Below, one piece after another: positions 1-10,801 of a stretch of DNA of 64,000 nt (positions are counted from its first letter, which is position 1; every line of letters starts with the position of its first letter). Source of the DNA: Armigeres subalbatus (Eukaryota > Arthropoda > Insecta > Diptera > Culicidae); assembly GCF_024139115.2 (NCBI RefSeq), contig NC_085141.1, positions 172,310,994 to 172,374,993 of the forward strand, given 5' to 3'. The notes beneath the pieces are model-generated. The model had not been told where the DNA came from and did no database searches. It saw only the letters and a program-made list of their open reading frames with translations. The translations under genes were made by a program, and so were the position numbers.

Positions 1-1185
1 AAAAAGTCGATGCGTGTTACAGCGGGTGTTCCTCAGGGCTCCATACTCGGCCCAACCCTCTGGAACGGAATGTATGATGGAGTCCTGACATTGCGGCTGC
101 CCAGGAAAGTGAAAATCGTGGGTTTTGCGGACGACGTGTCATTAACAGTAATGGGCGAGACACTCGAAGAAGTGGAGGCGTCTGTGACAGAGGCAATAGC
201 CACGATCGAGAGCTGGATGAACGGAGTTAAGCTACAAATAGCTCACCACAAAACGGAGGTGCTATTAGTCAGCAACTGCAAGGCTATCCAGCGGATGGAA
301 ATCGTCGTCGGAGGACATGCGATTGCTTCGAAGCGATCACTGAAGCACCTGGGTGTGATGATCGACGACCGGCTAAATTTCAACAGCCACGTTGACTACG
401 CCTGTGAAAAGTCGGCGAAGGCAATGAACGCAATAGCGAGGATCATGCCAAACGTTGGTGGCCCACGAAGCAGCACGAGGCGTCTGCTAGTTAGTGTCTC
501 GTCATCGATACTGCGGTATGGGGTTCCTGCCTGGGGCAAAGCACTGCAAACCAAGCGGAACCGGGAAAAGCTGAAAAGTGTGTTCCGGCTGATGGCCATA
601 CGAGTTGCTAGTGCGTATAGAACGATATCGTCGGAGGCAGTATGCGTTATCGCCGGGATGGTACCCATTTGCATCACCCTGGCGGAAGACATCGAGTGCT
701 ACCAGTGGAGAGAAACCGGAAACATGAGAAAGGTGGCGAAAATTCGTTCGATGGCGATGTGGCAGCAGAAGTGGGACAGTACTGATAAAGGAAGGTGGAC
801 CCACCGGCTCATTCCAAATCTGTCGACGTGGATGAACAGAAAGCATGGCGAAGTAAACTTCTACCTGACACAGTTCCTGTCGGGTCACGGATGCTTTCGG
901 AAGTATTTACATCGGTTCGGACACACCAATTCCCCGCTATGTCCAGAATGTGAGAATGTTGAAGAGACGCCGGAGCATGTGGTGTTCTACTGTCCGCGGT
1001 TTGCGGAAATTCGTAGAGAAATGCCTGTCCCAAGCGCGGATAATATCGCAGAGCGAATGTGTCACGAGGAAGACACGTGGAATTCGGTAAGCAGAGTCGT
1101 GACGCAAATACTGTCGGAGCTGCAGCGTAGATGGAGGCGAGATCAGCGAATAAGTGCCAATTCTGGGGAGTATTCAGCGCGGTGA
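1..1185 (+). CDS. R1-type ORF2: reverse transcriptase C-terminal half plus CCHC-like motif (5'-partial)
   Basis: The reading frame is open from the window edge to a stop at 1183-1185, so this is about 394 residues of a protein normally near 1,000. It begins in the RT palm at GVPQGSILGPTLW, followed by the catalytic FADD (near base 126-137). The thumb and connection region carry KRSLKHLGVMIDDRL and SILRYGVPAWG. Near the C-terminus is the conserved R1-type block (FLSGHGCFRKYLHRFGH) and then CPEC...H...C, a zinc-knuckle-like array. The fragment has no frameshift or stop, unlike the other LINEs here, so it is comparatively young. The endonuclease and ORF1 would lie upstream, outside the window. 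Confidence 0.85.
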   Translation, partial: KKSMRVTAGVPQGSILGPTLWNGMYDGVLTLRLPRKVKIVGFADDVSLTVMGETLEEVEASVTEAIATIESWMNGVKLQIAHHKTEVLLVSNCKAIQRMEIVVGGHAIASKRSLKHLGVMIDDRLNFNSHVDYACEKSAKAMNAIARIMPNVGGPRSSTRRLLVSVSSSILRYGVPAWGKALQTKRNREKLKSVFRLMAIRVASAYRTISSEAVCVIAGMVPICITLAEDIECYQWRETGNMRKVAKIRSMAMWQQKWDSTDKGRWTHRLIPNLSTWMNRKHGEVNFYLTQFLSGHGCFRKYLHRFGHTNSPLCPECENVEETPEHVVFYCPRFAEIRREMPVPSADNIAERMCHEEDTWNSVSRVVTQILSELQRRWRRDQRISANSGEYSAR

Positions 1186-1790
1186 GCAGTGTTTGGCTTC
1201 GGGTCGTCGCGGCGCCGGTGAACCGGAAGTTTTCTGCCAACCGGAATCGTCGGACCGACCTCGGCACTCGAACAGTCAACCTGCAGAAGAAAGAAGAAGA
1301 AAGCGATTTGGGTACGTAGGGCACCCGAGGACGATGTCGAGGCAATGCGTGAAAGTGTCCCCTGCGATAGCCGCCGGTAGTCGGGGCACCACCAGTGCGG
1401 AAGTTTCCTTCACCGGAACTGGTGGACCACCCTCGACGCCGGGGGGAGTCAGGAGGATTCGAGTCAGGAAGTTCGGTGCATGGCCGTCGAGGGATCGAGA
1501 CTACGTTGCAGTGGAGCAGTGGATTAGTCAGCCAGTCGGCGAACTAGCCTAAGCTAGGGGCCGGAATTTTAGAAGAAGTGCATGAGCACAGCCCCCCCCC
1601 GAAGTAGTCGCAGCATCCCGTGGTCCCGGGGGGATCGAGGCAAGGAGGATAAGGGACCCGGTTTATCCGGGAGGCACATTTTTAGCAGGTCGGGAGGAAC
1701 CCATCCCTGTTCGCCTTCGAGCATAGTGTGGATGCTCGAGGTGTCTGTCGTGCAGATTTTTGATGGCCTTTAACCCTTGTAAAAAAAAAA
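1..1790 (+). mobile_element. R1-clade non-LTR retrotransposon, 3' portion (Waldo/Mino-like)
   Basis: The segment is the end of ORF2, a 3' untranslated region of about 600 bp, and a 10-A tail at 1781-1790. The 5' part lies outside the window. The base after the poly-A starts CAGACATCACC. In the related uninterrupted copy at 39850-40420 this same sequence directly follows an (ACAY)n microsatellite. The element therefore inserted at the end of an ACAY tract inside that repeat family. R1-clade families such as Waldo and Mino are known to target (ACAY)n or (AC)n repeats. The sub-family assignment is inference. No TSD can be checked because the 5' junction is missing. Confidence 0.8.
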
Positions 1791-1923
1791 CAGACATCAC
1801 CTCAGTTCGTCGAGCTGAGTTGATCGGTATATAACACTATGGGTCTCCGGGCCTTCTATCAAAAGTTCTTTTTTGAAGCAATCATATAGCCTTTCGGTAC
1901 AACTATGTTGTACGAGAAAGGCA
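1791..1923. mobile_element. Right end of TIR element family T, split by the R1 insertion
   Basis: This stretch matches the right end of the fuller copy near 40288-40416, including a block around 'ataacactatgggtctcc' and the terminal ACGAGAAAGGCA. That terminus is the reverse complement of TGCCTTTCTCGT at the left end of the other copies. The left half should lie beyond the R1 element, outside the window. Confidence 0.7.
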
Positions 1924-3097
1924 AAAACGAACTACGTATATGTTGACTCAGGATTGGATTAAGTGGTAAGCATTAATGGAATAATGTGTATAACATTAAG
2001 TTTTGAAAACAGCTTTATGATTTTGCTCAGCGGCGCTGCCAAAATTTTTGATAATACACGACCGTACAAGACAGTATGGTTTAAGTCTAAATTTGTTTCG
2101 AAATTCCGCGGAATTCCGTTAAATTTTGGTAAAAGCTAGCTTTTTGTAGCGAGTTTTTTGTAATTTTACGAAACGAAACGAAACCAAGAAATCGGATTTC
2201 ACCATGCTCAAATTCCGCGGAATTTTGTTTCGAACCACCTGCAACGAAATTTTCCGAAATACCGCATATGCTTACCAAATATGCCACAAATGCAGTTACT
2301 CAAGCAAACGGTTCAAATCTTAACCAGACCCACACCAGTTGGGTTTTAGATTTCATGTTTGAAAACTTATGAACATATCTACTAAAGTACCATGTATTCG
2401 GAAGGTTTAGCGGTTCCTTGGTTTTTGATAACAAAGCATATCAAAAACATTGCCAGAAAACAGTTTTGCCCATTCTTTTGTGCGGTAATTTCTTATAGTG
2501 CATAACACCAACAAAGCATATGGAAAAAGGTGGAAATAGAGGGCAAATGGCTGCAAACCAGGTGTGGTGCAGCTCTAAATTATGTTCGATGGACAAATTT
2601 CGCACTCCCATTCCTGAAAGCTCTCATGTGACCGTGCAATCTGCTGGTTAGCTGGTTTTCCAGCTCGGATGCTAGCGGTTCTCGCTGGAATGTGCGACAC
2701 CAATGCCGCGGTAGTGGTACCTTTTTGGCCTGATTATGGCCAGCGGGTTTTGTGATATTACATGACAGATCAATGTTTTTGTCGCTTGGTTTCATCGTGA
2801 AATAACTGGATTGAATTGACCAAAATGTGTGGGTTTGCAGAACGTGTAATTAAGTGTTTTTATCACAATTGAGTTGTGATACATGAGCAGGATAATGTTA
2901 AGTTAACATAAATCAAAATCAATGCCCTTGAAAAATAATGTTGGTTAGTATTTAACAACATAATCCGAAGACAAATTGATTGTTAAACGGCTTCAAAGGT
3001 TTCAGAGGTACATGATGCCGGAGAATGCGATTTTTAACCCCGCCTATGCCTACCGAAGCAATATAGGGCCTTTGTTTGTACACCAGGATGACGAACG
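1924..3097. other. No gene recognised
   Basis: AT-rich non-coding DNA. Two short palindromes (AATTCCGCGGAATT type) lie at about 2102-2115 and 2211-2224 within a degenerate repeat, and only short random ORFs are present. Confidence 0.5.
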
Positions 3098-3261
3098 CAA
3101 GATTTTTTTATGTACAGGTTATCCGGCTTCGTCAGTAGATGGGAAACATACATTTTCAGTGCAAAACGTAAACAAACGAGCATAAATTCCATACAAAAAT
3201 CCAAGATGGCTGAGTTGGGGATATTGACAAGTCGGATAACCTGTACATAAAAAAAATCTTG
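3098..3261. repeat. Short inverted-repeat (MITE-like) element
   Basis: Arms of about 28 bp at 3098-3125 and 3233-3261 are near-perfect reverse complements (core TATGTACAGGTTATCCG and its complement), separated by about 107 bp. The element is non-coding. I could not define a clear TSD, so the ends are approximate. Confidence 0.6.
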
Positions 3262-3531
3262 GACGATCAAACGTTTGCTTGACGCATAACCGTTTGTGTC
3301 GCCCCTTTCTGAATCATGCCTATATTCTTCAGAAAAGATTTTGTTTTGAAAAATATAATAAAATGTTTATAACAGCCACATAACAAGCCTCATCGTAGAT
3401 GCAGCACACAATGACGTTCACTTCAACCATGTGTATACTGCCGTAATCTGAAAAAGTGACGTATGCGCCAATTTACAACCTACATGTTTTCCATTTTTCT
3501 GTTAAAGAGCTCGATGAGTAGAACTCGTTAA

Positions 3532-3698
3532 AGGTTCCCCCAAACACACGCGACGCGATTCTATCGTTTGGCGACTGCGATTCTGTCGCCGTTGGTATGG
3601 AAGTGTAAATGGAATATTGCCTGCAGCAAACCAACGATAGAATCGCAGCGACTACTTGTCGCCGTCGCGGCGATAAAATCATTAGGTATGGGGGAGCC
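3532..3698. mobile_element. MITE family X, copy 1 (TTAA flanks)
   Basis: Termini AGGTTCCCCC and GGGGGAGCC are inverted, and TTAA lies on both sides (3528-3531 and 3699-3702). The interior is rich in GCGACGCGATTCTATCG-type motifs that can pair with each other. A second copy at 11375-11556 matches over its whole length, which fixes both boundaries. It has no coding capacity and was presumably mobilised by an autonomous relative. Confidence 0.75.
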
Positions 3699-3702
3699 TT
3701 AA

Positions 3703-4631
3703 CACCATTTTTGAATAAGCTGTTTTTAGGGTTTGCTTTAGTGTCTTTTTACTTATATTGTTCATTTTCTAATATGTATTTATTTGGGATGAAAAATGAG
3801 CCAAAATCCAAAATGTTTAGAAACTTTATATGTGCTTGAGTAATGTTTAGTGAAATATTTATTTATTAGACACACTGAGTTGCTATCAAATAATAAATCA
3901 TCCATTCATTCAAACTTTATGGATTCCACTTCAGTGCCATGTCAATTTTGGAAAAGTAATTATTTTCAGCTCCACCATCAACTGTTCAATGGAATTGGAT
4001 GGTTTTGATATGTTGATCCGACTTTCCCACGTAAAAAAAATGCGAATGTCGAGGCTTCAGCAAGCTAGTAGGAAAAGCGAAGAAACGGATGTGAAACAAT
4101 TTCACTGAAATTATTTTTGTTCGATCTAGCATATTTCAAATAAGCTTTGTTCCACTTCGCTCATGTTGATAAAAACCCACAGGATTAAACTGACAAAAAA
4201 GAAAAATGCAATGCGATTAGCAACACCTATTTTTTCTCGGACAGCGAAAAATTGTCGATTGACTGAAACAGTGTACAAAACGAACCGGGGATTGATGCGG
4301 CAAAAAAATGTTTGATGTATATTTAATGTTATTTTCTGCAATCCTCTCCACACGTTAACGCGACACTCGTGAGCTGCAACCTCATTCGTTTGTAGATTAT
4401 ATTTTTTTGGTTGATCGTGATGTTCTTTTTAGCTCAAAATTTAATATTTGCTCAACATTAAGTAACAGGACAGTACTATAGTAGAAATTCTCACGAATAG
4501 AGATGACTATGTGTCGAATGATGAATGACCTTTTTTCGTGCATAAAGGTCTACTAGTTTGATTGGCTATCAAACTATGTCCACAAACCCATTTACGGCTG
4601 AACAAATGTTTATCTTGTAATTAATATATAT
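3703..4631. other. No gene recognised
   Basis: AT-rich sequence on both strands with only short unsupported ORFs, ending at the 13-bp target site of the next LINE. Confidence 0.5.
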
Positions 4632-4650
4632 GTTTTTGTATTCTTTACCG

Positions 4651-4677
4651 CCAGCTAAGGGTTGCGTACTTAGCTGG
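4651..4677 (+). other. Perfect 9-bp hairpin at the LINE 5' end
   Basis: CCAGCTAAG and CTTAGCTGG pair across a 9-nt loop, starting six bases inside the mapped 5' end of family A. It may be a 5' RNA structure of the element. I could not fit it to a complete HDV-like double pseudoknot. Confidence 0.5.
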
Positions 4678-5127
4678 TAGTGCAGCCTGGGCACTGTTGT
4701 CCTTCTGACATCAGCTAGAGTCAGAGGGTGCGTACTGTGGGGCCTGCCTAGGATGTGGTAAGGTTCGACAGTGGGCTCTGTTGAACTCCTATAAAAAGCT
4801 GCATGTGTCCCCAAGCAGGCCCTATCAAAGCGACCGTGTGCCGCTCAAAGCGCACTAGCCTAGTTCTGGTGTTGGGTGGGACTTTAAGCAAACTTGACCC
4901 GACTGATCGAGCGTCTGTCCACCAAGGAGGTGCGGCTCCAACAGCGTCTGTTCTGGCATCCAGCGGCTGAGTATGAAATGCTATTCCCCGGAAGCTATAC
5001 CTAAGATGGCAGCCCCATCCCAGCGGATAGAGAACCTTGGGCCAACAACCTACTGTTCCCGAAACATCAATTTGTTCGAGAATCCGATAATGAAAGAATA
5101 CGGACTGATTTTACGGCGACGACTCTT

Positions 5128-7742
5128 AGCGCGAAAAAACGGACACGAATAGGAACATGGAACGTTTTAACCCTAGCCCAGCAGGGTAAATTGGCACAAC
5201 TTGCCAATGAGGCACGCCGCATGAAGCTTGAGATCCTGGGACTGAGTGAAGTCCGTTGGCCAAACTTTGGAGAACACAGAACGCCGTCGGGACAAGTTCT
5301 GCTATACTCTGGTTTACGAGGTGAACACGCTCCCCGGCATCACGGAGTCGGCTTCCTACTAAGCGCCCAGGCACACTCTGTGTTTATGAACTGGGAACCC
5401 ATAAGTGATAATTGTTGCCAGATTTAGAAAACGGGTCCGAAACCTTACTATAATCCAATGTTATGCGCCAACCGATGCTGCCGATCTGCAAGACAAAGAG
5501 AACTTCTACAGTCAACTCAATGCCGTCGTAGATAGAATTCCGAAGGGTGATATCAAGATCTGTTTGGGCGACTTCAATGCGAAGATCGGATCCGACAACT
5601 CGAACCATGAGCGCATTATGGGACGCCATAATCTCGGAGAAATGAGCGAAAACGGAGAGCTGTTCGCAGAATTTTGTGGTAATAACGACATGGTGATCGG
5701 GGGATCGCTCTTCCCTCATCGACCGGTTCACAAGGTCACGTGGGTCTCCCGTGACGGCTTTACAGAAATCAATTAGACCACATCTGCATCAGCCGAAAAT
5801 GAAAGCCTTCTTGATGTACGGAATAAACGTAGTGCCGATATCGCGTCTGATCATCACCTCCTCATCGGCGAAATACGCCTGCGCGGATTCGTCGGCAGGA
5901 GGAAAGAGTTGGACGACGATTCAACACACGCCGACTGGAAGATGCCATGGTGAAACGGTCCTTCGTTGAAGAACTGGAGACGCGTGCTGCAGATATTCCG
6001 GAAGGTGGCAGCGTGGAAAACTAATGGACCGCCATCAAGAATGCCTTCATCGCCACCAGCGAGAACAATCTGGGCGAACTACGCATCCAGAGAAAACAAT
6101 GAATCACCGATGAGACCTGGAGGAAGATAGAGGAGCGAAAAGAAGCCAAAGCCGCGATAGAGCGATCGAAAACCAGAGGAGCCAAAGTCTTAGCCCGTCA
6201 ACGATACGCGGCTCTTGAGAAGGAAGTAAAACGCTCATGTCGACGGGACAAGCGAGCGTGGGCAGACTCTCTGGCCGACGAAGAAGAGAGAGCCGCCGCA
6301 ACCGGGGACATTCGCCTCCTCTACGATATCTCACGACGCTTAAGCGGGGCGAAGATGAATGCAACGATGCCTGTGAAAGACGCGAATGATCAGTTATTGA
6401 CCGACCCAACTGACCAGCTGAAACGCTGGTTCGAGCACTTCGAACAACTTTTTCAAGTGCCAACCAGGCCATCACAACCTCGGCATGATCTGCCGAGGAT
6501 CCGACGTATAACACGCGTCAATGCCGAAGCTCCATCACTGCTAGAGATTCAAACAGCCATCCGAAGCATGAAATCGAATGAAGCTCCAGGGGTCTCAAAG
6601 TTCTGTGCAAAATTAGGATTCAGGAGAAGATCTATACGACTCTCCGGCGGCAGCAAACCGGATTCCGTGCCGGAAGATCCTGTGTGAACCATATTGTTAC
6701 GCTCCGCATCATTCTGGAGCAGGTTAACGAATTCCAAGAGTCCCTTTACTTGGTATTCATTGACTACGAAAAAGCTTTCGACCGTCTCAATCACGAGAAT
6801 ATGTGGGGCGCCCTGAGACGCAAGGAGGTTCCCGAGAAAATCATCGTCCTCATCGAAGCACAGTACGAGGCCTTTTCGTGTAGAGTGCTGCACAATGGGG
6901 TCCTGTCCGACCCTATCCGGGTCGTAGCTGGTGTGAGGCAAGGATGTATTCTATCACCGTTACTGTTCCTCATCGTAATCGATGAGATTCTGGTAGATGC
7001 AATTGACCGTGAACCAAATCGCGGGCTGTTATGGCAGCTTATAACCATGGAGCTCCTAAACGACTTCGAATTAGCGAATGACGTTGCACTCCTCGCGCAA
7101 CGGCGCTCTGATATGCAGAGTAAGCTCATCGACCTTGCCGAGCGCTCCTCCTTGGCAGGTTTAGTCATCAACGTCAACAAAACCAAATCGTTGGATGTAA
7201 ACACTGTGATGCCTTCCAGTTTCACAGTAGCCGGGCAACCAGTGGAGAATGTTGAAAATTTCCAATATCTTGGTAGCCAAATGGCGTCAGACGGCGGTAC
7301 CAAGATCGACATAGGCGCACGGATCAAGAAAGCAAGGGCTGCCTTTGCGAGTTTAAGACATATCTGGAAAAACAGGCAGATAAGTGAACGCACCAAAATA
7401 CGAATTTTCAACTCTAACGTGAAATCTGTGCTGTTATACGCTAGCGAAACATGGTGTGTATCAGTGGAGAACACTCAACGGCTGCAGGTGTTCATTAACA
7501 GATGCCTGCGGTATATAATTCGGGCCTGGTGGCCTCACAACTGGATCTCAAACAACGAGCTCCATCGTCGTTGTCACCAGAGGCCGATAGCAACAGAAAT
7601 TCGGGATCGGAAGTGGGGCTGGGTCGGCCACATTCTACGTAGGGGCGGAAACGAAATCTGTAAAAAAGCATTAGTCTGGTACGGGAGCGGGACATCGCAG
7701 CAGAGGCAGACCCAGAGGCTCATGGCGGTAAAGCCTCAATAA
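5128..7742 (+). pseudogene. Endonuclease/reverse transcriptase of RTE-like family A (inactivated)
   Basis: The N-terminal part is an endonuclease/exonuclease/phosphatase fold. GTWNV opens it near 5158, then LGLSEVRW, YAPTDAADLQDKENFY, GDFNAKIG (about 5570-5590) and SDHHL (about 5848-5862), across at least two frameshifts (near 5400 and 5775). The RT part shows VFIDYEKAFDRLNHENMW and GVRQGCILSPLLF. An internal deletion at about 6600 removes the first RT blocks. The catalytic xADD has become LAND (about 7074-7085), so the first metal-binding Asp is lost. The C-terminal region (SERTKIRIFNSNVKSVLLYA, RKWGWVGHILRR) is well preserved to the stop at 7742. Function in replication is therefore gone. 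Confidence 0.85.
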
Positions 7743-7891
7743 AGAAATAAAAGAAGTCGACCAAAATCTAACCTGACAACAGGTTAAAGCGATAGCCGGG
7801 CAACGATCAGGATGGAGATCTTTCAAGTCGGCCCTTTGCACCACCGGAGGTGTACAGGATCCATAAGTAAGTAAGTAAGTTTTTGTATTCT

Positions 7892-10029
7892 ATAGATGTT
7901 GAATCAAAATATGCATTTAGTTTGAAATATTGGTCCCTTGGCGTCAAAGTACGTGGAATGTGTCTTATGAATTAGGCCATTTTGCCCCGTGGGTGCGTTT
8001 TTTCACTGATCTCCACAACTGTTTGCATTATACAGAGTGAGTAGGGTTGCTTGTCAGTGTTTGAACACTACGCTTTTTTAAAGATCTGAAGCTATTTTTA
8101 TATCTTTTTTGACGTAGGACTACGTCTGTCTTTTCTCACGTACATGCATCGCAAGCACAGACATCAAAATCAAGCAACTTGCGGGTTGGATCTAATCCTC
8201 AGTTCGAACAAGATCTCACGCAGAGCAGTCACAGCAGAGCGGACACAGCGGCACGAAGGTGCTGGTAAAATTATCAACGGAAAACCATCGCATTTATGGT
8301 CGGCGGTTGGCGTGTTGCTGCAGATCATTTAACTTCAACGAACCAGAATTTTATGCTAAGAAAAAGTTGACTACATAATAGCACTGTTGCGATCTCGCGC
8401 CACAATTGGCGATGCTGAAAAAATATTCCAAATTGTGGAGTCTTAGCGAAAAGTCATCGAGTACCCGTCGGACAGTAACAGCACGAAGTGAAGTTTCGAC
8501 GCAAAGTTTCCGACAAGCGTTTGGTTGCAGTTAGTTATTGTAAAGGGGCATTGGGGAAAGAAAATTGGTTCTTCTCATTGCAAAAATAGACTGTTTTGGA
8601 CATCGACGTTTGGCGTGGTAGCTTGGTTGCTGTTAGTGATTCTATCCATTCAAATTTATTGCATCATCACCCTCAGACGAGTTTTTGTGATTCTACTATA
8701 GGAGATCAACTTTCTGTCGTCGTGAAGAAAATTCTCGGATCTACCTTCCCTTGTGTGGTTCAACAAAGAACCGATATATTTCCAATAAAACAACTTTTCA
8801 ATCTCTAACAGCAACAAAACAAAATAAGAATCTTGCTGCTTTTCAGCGTGCGCAAGCCATTATGATTGGAATTCCGCAGAGAGTGGAACCATCACATTGA
8901 CCAACATTTCACTCAACCAATAAAATGACGCATTTTTAATTTTATCCAACCAACAAAAAGCGTAAATCGTTTTATGTCAGCACCACATTTAACCAGCCCG
9001 GTGGCATCCCTATCTCACACAATAGGTTTGTTTTGCAGCCAACATTACGCGACCGTATCCCACTGACAGTTCTGTATCCTAATGAGAATCAAATGTGATG
9101 CTTGTAAACAAAACACATATATGTATACTATCATGAATTTTACACTGAGATGTTGGCTGCAAAAACATGGCGGCGTGCCACCCACCTGCATTTAACAGAA
9201 GAGAGTTGTGTAGGAGTAGAGTCCCGTCCGTTGTCATTCAATAAATAAATAACACCATTTACACTACAACTTACTTCACATTTATTTCTCTTCTATTTTT
9301 CTTTTTTTTTTTTTTACTTTCCACTTTCACGTCCGTCCACAAGCACATCATTCTCGAAACTGACTAGCGTTTTCCTCTTTATTCCAAGATGCTACCCGAA
9401 GTCATATATCCTCTCTCTGTTTCTCTTTTCCCTTTTTCTGATGTTCCGCATAACATTGGGATGCACCTTGCAGCAACCATGGAAACATTCGGGATGCTCA
9501 ATATTTTGTTTATTATTATTATTCATTCCTACAAGTTGATCCAAGATGAATTATCTTCAAATAAAAAAAAAATTCAATAACGTTGATAGCGTTGCGGCAG
9601 AAAAGTAGTTCGCTGCCTTTTTTCTCTGCAACCATTTATGAATAGGAAGTGAAGTTTTTTTTGCCAAGATTTAGTCATTTGGTTGTTATTAATGTTTGGA
9701 AAGGCGCATTATAAAAAATAGATCTGATATTGAGATTGCCACGACAAACTCGGGAAAGCCGCAAAGTAAAATTTTAATTAGCAAGGAAAGAATAAATTTT
9801 AAATTTCTGGTATTCTGAATTCATTTTCAATTCAGAGAACCCACTAAAAATCAGTTTTTTATATGAGTTTTCTTTTGATTCAACCAAAATAATGGTTATT
9901 CAATCAAAATTGTGAAAAAATGTATTAGAAAACTCAGACCACATAAATACAAACTGTTATCATTAACACACTTGAAAATATACCGCAGCGGAAGCATATC
10001 AGATAGACTGAAGCTGTGAACCTCTAAAT
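7892..10029. other. No gene recognised
   Basis: Mixed sequence with short ORFs (for example 8144-8332 on + and 9389-9580 on +) that show no recognisable domain. An AATAAATAAATAA tract lies at about 9238-9250 and a pyrimidine-rich stretch at 9280-9320. I see no motif that supports a gene. Confidence 0.45.
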
Positions 10030-10292
10030 ACAGTGGGGAACCTTCGTTTAAACGCACCGCCGTTTTTGCATGAACAACTCCAAAAGTGTATCTTAGAAAA
10101 GTAACTATCTGCATAAGGCATAGCTTATGAAGTTTAATGATTGTAATCATACCAACACGGAAGGTTTGTTTCATATATCTGCAAAAAAATCAAAAAATGT
10201 TCAACCTTTTAAGACGAGTTAAGTACTCTCCATTTAATTCCACCAATTATTTTCGATATCTGTGGAGACACGTATTTCGATAGTTGAATACA

Positions 10293-10615
10293 CGCTTAGA
10301 ATCAATAACACAGAGATGTGTTTGCATCACACAAAACGGACCTAATGCGGAACATCCCTTAGATGAGCGACAGTTACACAGGCACAAAAATGCCTCGTAC
10401 GGTCGTGATAACGGTCCTTTTCAATATGTTAACGTTTGTACAGATTCCTTGTTTCATGAGGAACCAAATACTGTTGAAAATATTGAAATCCAAGCTTCAA
10501 TAAAACCACACGAGCCATTTTTGTTTCTGTGTAACTATCGCTCATCTAGGGGATGTTCCGCATTAGGTCCGTTTTGTGTGATGCAAACACATCTCTGTGT
10601 TATTGATTTTAAGCG
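10293..10615. repeat. 323-bp foldback element with arms of about 110 bp
   Basis: The arm at 10293-10401 and its reverse complement at 10506-10615 pair over almost their whole length, including AATCAATAACACAGAGATG and the GCGGAACATCCC block. About 104 bp lie between the arms. It codes for nothing evident. It sits between the two Tc1-like direct-repeat motifs, so it is either a nested insertion or part of that element's terminal structure. Confidence 0.75.
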
Positions 10616-10801
10616 CATAAAATGTTAAAATGTTCTCAGAGTGCGGAAATTCGTTAAAACGCACAAACACATCAAATTACGTAAAGCGTTCATGTATTGA
10701 TGTTATCTGCAGCACCTGTCATTTTGTTGAAGCCGATGATTTTTTTAAGCAAAAACAAAGCGGTGTACGCGGGTCGCGGATTAAAACAGTGGTTCGAGAA
10801 A

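Larger units (their letters stand above)
4645..7878 (+). mobile_element. RTE-like non-LTR retrotransposon, family A (decayed, TSD-bounded)
   Basis: A 13-bp direct repeat, GTTTTTGTATTCT, flanks the element at 4632-4644 and 7879-7891, which fixes both ends. The 3' end is a very short UTR closing in a (TAAG)n microsatellite instead of poly-A, a habit of RTE-clade LINEs. The 5' UTR (4645 to about 5100) shares a block with families at 14.6 and 36.3 kb, from about 4735 to 4870. The coding part has an endonuclease followed by RT with several frameshifts and an internal deletion. Clade placement rests on these traits and on RT motifs, not on a phylogeny. Confidence 0.85.

Noticed and set aside
809..1345. 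178-codon minus-strand ORF
   Set aside because: It is the antisense shadow of the R1 RT and its 3' UTR.
4645..4760. HDV-like ribozyme at the RTE 5' end
   Set aside because: A stable hairpin is present, but I could not place P1, P2, P1.1 and the catalytic C in the required pseudoknot order. Left as a test, not a feature.
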